A stretch of 64,000 nt of DNA from Piliocolobus tephrosceles (lineage: Eukaryota; Chordata; Mammalia; Primates; Cercopithecidae), in contig NC_045448.1 of the NCBI RefSeq assembly GCF_002776525.5, forward strand, positions 106,181,839 through 106,245,838, written 5' to 3'. The translations under genes were made by a program, and so were the position numbers. The notes under the pieces are model-generated. The model did not search any database and was not told the DNA's origin. It saw only the letters and a list, made by a program, of their open reading frames with translations. The first letter of the stretch is position 1. Each line of letters starts with the position of its first letter. Shown piece after piece: positions 58,240 through 64,000 of the stretch.

Positions 58240-58640
58240 GCCATGTGTATTTATAGACTCCAAATGTTTATACTCTTTGCTCCAGAAATACTACTTCTAA
58301 GGCTGTATCTTAACAAAATAATTCAACTATGTGCGCCACAGGAGTCATGAAAATATTATGTGAGAAAGCAGAAAACTGGGAAATAACTATAAATGTTTAA
58401 CGTTTAGTGAAGAATCAAATAAACCAGGGTATATTCACACCATGGAATATTATGTAACCATCACCCATATAAATCTGACAGTTTAATAAAAACACAGAGA
58501 AAATCTATGAAAAAATGGTAAACTTAAAAGCAGAATAAACAATAATTTAGACACTCTGACTGCACCTATGTAGAAAACATTTGAGGAGAAAAAAAAACTA
58601 AAAGGAAAGGCTCCCAAGTGGTAGCAATAAGGAAACCAGA
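58240..58640 (+). mobile_element. ancient L1 3' end
   Basis: cagaaatactacttctaagg, then gaaaactgggaaataactataaatg, then ccatggaatattatgtaacc, as in old L1 3' regions. Confidence 0.6.
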
Positions 58641-58679
58641 TTATAAATTATTTTTCTTTTTAGAAGGTTTGCTTTATTA

Positions 58680-58925
58680 ATGGTGATAAAGAATAATTGC
58701 TAACACTTATGGGGAGCTTTCAATACTAAGCACTTCACATGTTCATTTCTCTTTATAACAACCCTATGAGACGCGTACAATTAATACTCTTATTTTACAA
58801 GAAAATTGAGATTTAAAGAGACTGAGTAACCAAAATCACACACAGATTAGATAGTAGACCTGAGGCTAGTTCTTGGTCTGGCTCCTATGAAAGTCTAGGC
58901 TTTTAATCACTACATTATACTTCTA
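58680..58925 (+). mobile_element. MIR element
   Basis: Full MIR core: taacacttatggggagctttc, caaccctatgagacg, attttacaagaaaattgag, cacacagattag, ggcttttaatcactacattatac. Confidence 0.8.
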
Positions 58926-59165
58926 TTTAGTTTTTTTTTTTTTCAATTAAAAGATGTATTGTTTTAAAAATAAGTCCATAGTTCAGTCAAATGGCATTTC
59001 CTTTATGATGAAAAAAAGTCCTGAGACCTTACCTGGATTGGCTCTAACGCTTTTAGAAATCAATGTGGCAGGGAGTGGGAGCGAGAGAAGGAAGCCAGTG
59101 TGGGGATGGCAATGACTTGGGACAGGCAGAGAAGGAGGAAAGACAGAGACCTCCGGGGCACCCAC

Positions 59166-59367
59166 CTCTCCCGGGGCCTTGTTTGTATAATTCTTCTTGG
59201 CAGCCTCCTGGAGTTCCATGGCCTGCTGGATGTACATTTTCCCAGCTAGGATTTCACTTTCCAGCAGCGACAGCTCTTTCAATGAAATGGGCCAGTTCAA
59301 CCGTTCTAAAGCCTGGTTTAAAACTGTTTTGTTTTCCAAGTACTGTATTGGTTTATTTGCATCTAAC
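59166..59367 (-). CDS. VWA3B: VWA3B internal exon (first of six in window)
   Basis: 202-nt exon. On the minus strand it follows an acceptor ending ttttttag (59,369-59,368) and ends GGAGAG before the donor gtgggt (59,165). It starts with the last base of a codon, then encodes 67 residues beginning LDANKPIQYL and ending NKAPGE, and leaves in phase 0. The segment is charged and Leu/Glu-rich with no stop, and is probably helical. The next exon at 38,539 accepts phase 0, which supports both. The next upstream exon and the VWA domain are not in the window. Assignment to VWA3B rests on the whole exon chain and on remembered similarity to the human protein. The protein has been poorly characterised; this segment has no known catalytic role. 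Confidence 0.8.
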
Positions 59368-59419
59368 CTAAAAAACAAACAAACAAGCAAAAAACGAGAG
59401 GAAGAAACAAAAAGCAAAG

Positions 59420-60210
59420 AAAATGACTATAATTGGAAAAATATGGTAAGATGGTTTCCTAAGAAACTCTCCCCTGAGAAACATCTGTTGAAGCTAGTGT
59501 CAGTTGTCAGATGATAGCATCATAGCCATACCCTCTGGCCCATCAAGACTTTGGTAGCTTACAAAGGTTATAAATAACCATGTCTGTGAATTACGGTAGG
59601 CACTTTTCCTTATTACCTCATTAGGTTATCTGACTTTAGAGAAGTATGATACACATAAATTTTTCAGCATTTTTTTTCTCCGTATTTGGAGCCTAACATC
59701 TGGCAGAACCAAACATGAGCTTCAAAGAGATTTCACACAAATATGCCTAGCAGTGACTCTGAAAAACAAAGCAAAGCAAAACAAACCCAAATATTTGCCT
59801 CAGTGCAATAATTCTTATACTAGCCCATTTGAGCTATTTTTATCTCCTTTTCCTCTTTGCAAGCCTAAATAAGTCTAAACTATTTGGCCTGGCTGTTTTG
59901 GTACATAAAGAACAGAAGCCAAACTTTCTATGGCTGATAAGCAGGCTGTGGGACTCCAGAGGAAGCTAGTGCGGTGTGATGGCCCAGGGCCTGATTCTGT
60001 TTCCAGTCTGAGCTGTTTCTGAGTCAGACACTGCTGGTAGGGAATGGGTAGCGAGAAAGAAAACAATTTATGATTATCACTCTTATTGCTGAAAGCATCA
60101 CTTATTTCTTTAGATGTTGGGTATTGGAAGAGTACAGTCTAAATTCAGCACAACCACAGGACTCCATCCACAAACAAACTCGTACCCAGAAGACAGCACA
60201 ACATTCTTAT
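59420..60210. other. VWA3B intron, no feature
   Basis: Upstream (minus-strand sense) of the 59,367 exon. Nothing recognised. The preceding VWA3B exon is not in the window. Confidence 0.5.
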
Positions 60211-60217
60211 TGGAATG

Positions 60218-63200
60218 ATGTCAGCAAGATGGTGGAATAAAAATCCTGGCCCTCATTCCCCTACAGAGACACTGACTTAACAATGTATGAACCAAATTGC
60301 CTTTGCGAGAATTACAGAAACCAATGATGAGCTTGTGGCACCGTAGACAAGTTCAAACCCAAGAAGAGCTGTATGAAGGAGAGTAAGAAAGTTTGTTACA
60401 TTTTGCCTGCCCTAACCTCTCCTCCTTCCCAAAACAATGTGATGCAACTGGAAGAAAACTCCCCAATCCTGGCTTCTCCTTTGGAGAAGAGAGTGGAATA
60501 CACATTCAAAGTTCTTGTGTTTTGGGAGACTTCTCAAGAAACAGGTTTCTGTCTTGCCTGTTTCAGAGTGCTGATGAGAACAGTGGTATATTTTGCATGT
60601 CAGGTTGGGACCTCTGAGAACAGAAATGGGCGCTACAGCTTGTTACAGCATTGGAGATACTGCAGTACTTCAGAGAGACACCAGGGGGAGCAAGATATTA
60701 TAGGCTTCTGAAAGAAACAGGCAAACCTTTTTCACTGGGAAATTCACACACACAAGCCCAGAGAAGACACATCCCCAGAAAAGGTTTCAGAGATTCCCCA
60801 ACATCTCTAGCTGGGATAATTGGTGAAGCCTTTCACCTGTAAGAGGCCAGTTTGTGAAAATCAGATGAGACAGCTGTTTTTTCAAATGTCATATTATCAA
60901 CTAAATATCATAAGACAAACAAAATATAGGGAAAAGGACACAAAGATATGGGGAAATGGCCCAATCAAAGGAACAAAATAAATCTTTAGAAACTGATCCT
61001 AAAGAAATGGAGGTATGTTAATTATCTGACAAACAATTCAAAGCAACAATGTTAATGATGCTCAATGAGCTAAAATAAAACAGAGACAACAAATACAACT
61101 CAGAAAAGTGATGCATGAACAAAATGAGAATATCAACAAAGAGACAGAAACTATAAAAAAGAACCAAATAGAAATTCTAGAGCTGAAGAATACAATAACT
61201 GAATTGAAAAATTTAGTAGAGGGGTTCAACAGCAGATGTGATTAAGCAGAAGAAAGAATCAGTGAACTTAAAGAATAGATTTTAAGTCATAAGTTGTTAT
61301 AACAGATGAAAAATAGCATATAATGGTAAAAGGACCAATCCACTAAGAGAATATAACAGTTATAAATATATGTGCACCTGGCATCAGAGCTCTCAAATGC
61401 ATAAAACAAATTTGACAGAATTGAAGAAATAGACAGCAACCCAGTATTAGCAGGAAGCCTCATGCTCTGCTTTCAATAATGGACAGAACAACTACACAGA
61501 AGATCAATAATGAAACAGAGGACTTGAACAACACAGATCAGTTGGGCCTAACCAACATATGGAAAACACTTCACCAAACAACAGCAGAATACACATTCTT
61601 CTCAAGTACATATGGCATATTCTCCAGAATACCCTGCATGTTAGGCCACAAAACAAGTATATAAAAAAAGAAAGTTGAAAGCAAAGTATTTTTTCTGAAC
61701 AAAATGAAATGAAGCTAGAAATAATATCAAAAGGAAAACTGGAAAATCCACAAATATATAAAAACTAAGTCACATATTCTTAAACAACCAATGTGTCAAA
61801 GAAGAAATCACAAGGGAAATTGGAAGATATCGTGAGATAAATGAAGGAAAAAAATACAACATATCAAAATGTATGAGATGCAGTAAAAGCAGTACTGAGA
61901 AGGAAGTTTATAGTGGCAAACACATTTTAAAAGGAGGAAGGTCCCAAATTAACAATTTAACTTTACTTTTCAAGGAACTAGGAAAAGAACAAATGAAATC
62001 CCAAGTTAGCAGAGTGAAGATAATAATAAAGATTAGAAATAAAGTATAGAAAAACAAAGAAAAAAATCAATGAAAGCAAGATTGGTTTTTTTGAAAAGAC
62101 CAACAAAATTGACAAATTCTTAGCTAGACTAACCAAGAAAAAAAGAGAGAAGACTCAAATAACTAAAATCAGAAATGAAAGTGGAAACATTACAACTGAT
62201 GACACAGAAATTAAAAGGATTATGAGACTACTATGAACAATATTATACTGACAAATTGCATAACCAAGAAGAAATGGATAAATTTCTAGAAACATACTGC
62301 CTACTAAGACTGAATCATAAATAAATAAATAAACTGAATAGATCCATAACTAGTAAGGAGATCAAATCAATAATCAAAAACCTCCTAACAAATAAAAGCC
62401 CAGTACCACATGGCTTAACTGGAGAATTCTGACAAACAATGAAATAATTAATAACAATTCTCCTCAAACCTCTTTCAAAAGATTGAAAAGGGAGAAATAC
62501 TCCTAACTCATTTTATAAGACAGAAATTACGCTGATACCATAACCAGACAGAGATACTACAAGGAAAAAGAAACTACAGATCAATGTCCCTGATGAACAG
62601 TGATGCAAAAATCTTCAACAAAACAGTAGCAAACTGAATTAAACAGCACATTAAAAAGATAATCACCATGAAAAAAATGGGCTTCATTCCTGGAATGCAA
62701 GGATGGTTCAACATATGAAAATTAATGTAATATTCCACATTAACAAAATGAAGGACAAAACCCACATAATTATCTCAAGTGATGCAGAAAAATCATTTGA
62801 CAAAAGTCAACATCCTTTCATGATAAAAACACTCAGGAAACTAGGAATAGAAAGAAACTGCATCAACATAAGGAAGCCTACAGCTATTATCGTACTTAAT
62901 AATAAAAGACAGAAAGCTTTTCCTCTAAGATCAGGAATAAGGCAACAACGTCTACTCTTCTCCTTTTATTCAACATAGTACTGGAAGTCTTAGAGAAATT
63001 AGGCAAGAAAAAAAAAGGAACAACATCCATATTAGAAAAGAAGAAGTAAAATTATCTCTGTTTGTAGAGGACATGATTTTCCATGTAGAAAAATCCTAAA
63101 GATTCTACAAATACTGTTAGAACTAATAAATTCAGCAAACTTAAAGGATATAAAATCAACAAACAAAATCAGTTGCATTTCTATACACTAACAATGAACA

Positions 63201-64000
63201 ATCAGATAAGGAATTAAGAGAATAATCCCATCTACAATAGCATCAAAAAGAATAAATTAGGAATAATTTTAAGGAAATGAAAGATTTGTACACTGAAAAC
63301 TACAAAACATTGCTGAAAGAAATTAAATAAGACACAAATAAATAAAAAAGACACTTTGTGTTCATGGATTGAAAGACTTAATTGTTAAAATGCCCATACT
63401 ACCCAAAGTGATGTACAATTCTATGCAATCCCTATCAAAATCCCAATGGTATTTTTTGTATAAATACAAAAAATCCTAAAATTTATATGTAATTTCAACA
63501 GATCCTGAATAGCCAAAACAATCTTGAGAAAGAAGAACAGAGTTGGAGGCCTCATACTTCCAGATATCAAAACATATTACAAAGCTACAATAATCAAAGC
63601 AGTATACTGTCTGTAGTGTAATCAAAGCAGTGGCACTGGCCTGAAGACAGATATACTGAATACTGGAACTGAATAAAGAGTCTATAAATAAGCTCTCATG
63701 TGATCTTGTCAAGTGATTTTTGACAAGGGTGCCAAGACTACACAATGGAAAAATGACAGTCTCTCCAAGAAGTGATTCTGGGGAAACTGGTTATCCATAT
63801 GCAAAAGAATGAAGTTGGACTCTTGGTTTAAAACATATATAAAAACTAACTCAAACAGATGAAATATTCCAAGCCTATAAAACTCCTAGAAGAAAACAGG
63901 GATAAAGCTTCATTATACTGAATTTAGCAAGCTTTTTTGGATATGACACCAAAAGTGTAGGCAGCAAAAGCAAAAATAGACAAATGGGACTATATTAAAC
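60218..64000 (+). mobile_element. old L1 with 5' UTR-like start, running off the right edge
   Basis: It opens with agcaagatggtggaataaaaatcc, as in L1 5' UTRs. ORF1-side text follows to about 61,300. It then passes directly into ORF2 text (atggacagaacaactacacag), so most of ORF1 is lost. ORF2 runs to the edge with many stops and frameshifts (reverse-transcriptase-side phrases at 62,690-62,830). It is not capable of moving. Confidence 0.8.

Noticed and set aside
1..64000. matching window ends as a sign of a circular molecule
   Set aside because: The match is only shared L1 ORF2 text, and the two L1 copies differ in age and sequence.

Overview
This is primate nuclear DNA, most likely from an Old World monkey. 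It is packed with Alu and L1 copies. Several young AluY copies carry changes I associate with cercopithecid Alu subfamilies (for example ctagccgggcgaggtggcg and gagatccggcca), and there is a young class I provirus. I recognise one host gene: the 3' part of VWA3B (von Willebrand factor A domain containing 3B), on the minus strand. By synteny that would be the region matching human 2q11.2.

The gene: six VWA3B exons lie at 59,367-59,166, 38,539-38,428, 31,109-30,985, 28,932-28,795, 25,386-25,286 and 15,819-15,597 (written in minus-strand order). Every junction is GT-AG, and the phases join into one uninterrupted reading frame of about 299 codons that ends at a TGA. The frame holds a helical, acidic segment, a lysine-rich linker, the DUF4537-type domain and a basic/Ser-rich C-terminal tail. 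Earlier exons, with the VWA domain itself, lie beyond the right edge. The introns are 20.6, 7.3, 2.1, 3.4 and 9.5 kb and hold nearly all of the repeats. Positions below about 14.7 kb are intergenic DNA downstream of the gene.

Layout. 1-4,139: the 3' end of an L1 with a 100-N gap, then ancient L1 with an Alu. 4,140-6,349: a complete MaLR (THE1/MST-like) element with both LTRs, a 5-bp target duplication and an open 182-codon frame. 6,446-8,424: Alu, a Tigger fragment, a GATA microsatellite and antisense L1. 8,429-9,593: a gap-shortened class I provirus. 9,720-13,740: LTR-like DNA, then a four-level nest (L1 > Tigger > MaLR LTR > Alu), then more L1 and Alu. About 15,100-15,750: a CpG-rich block at the VWA3B 3' end with a candidate first exon of something else. 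15.8-59.4 kb: VWA3B introns with Alu, L1, L2, MIR, MADE1, solo LTRs and microsatellites. 60.2-64 kb: an old L1 running off the right edge.

I found no tRNA, rRNA or CRISPR-like array, and no clearly new gene system. The most useful points are the in-frame exon chain, the CpG block with a strong splice donor, the mosaic provirus, three short coding-like segments I cannot identify, and two places where the assembly itself needs checking. Repeat family names come from memory of consensus sequences, without any database search.
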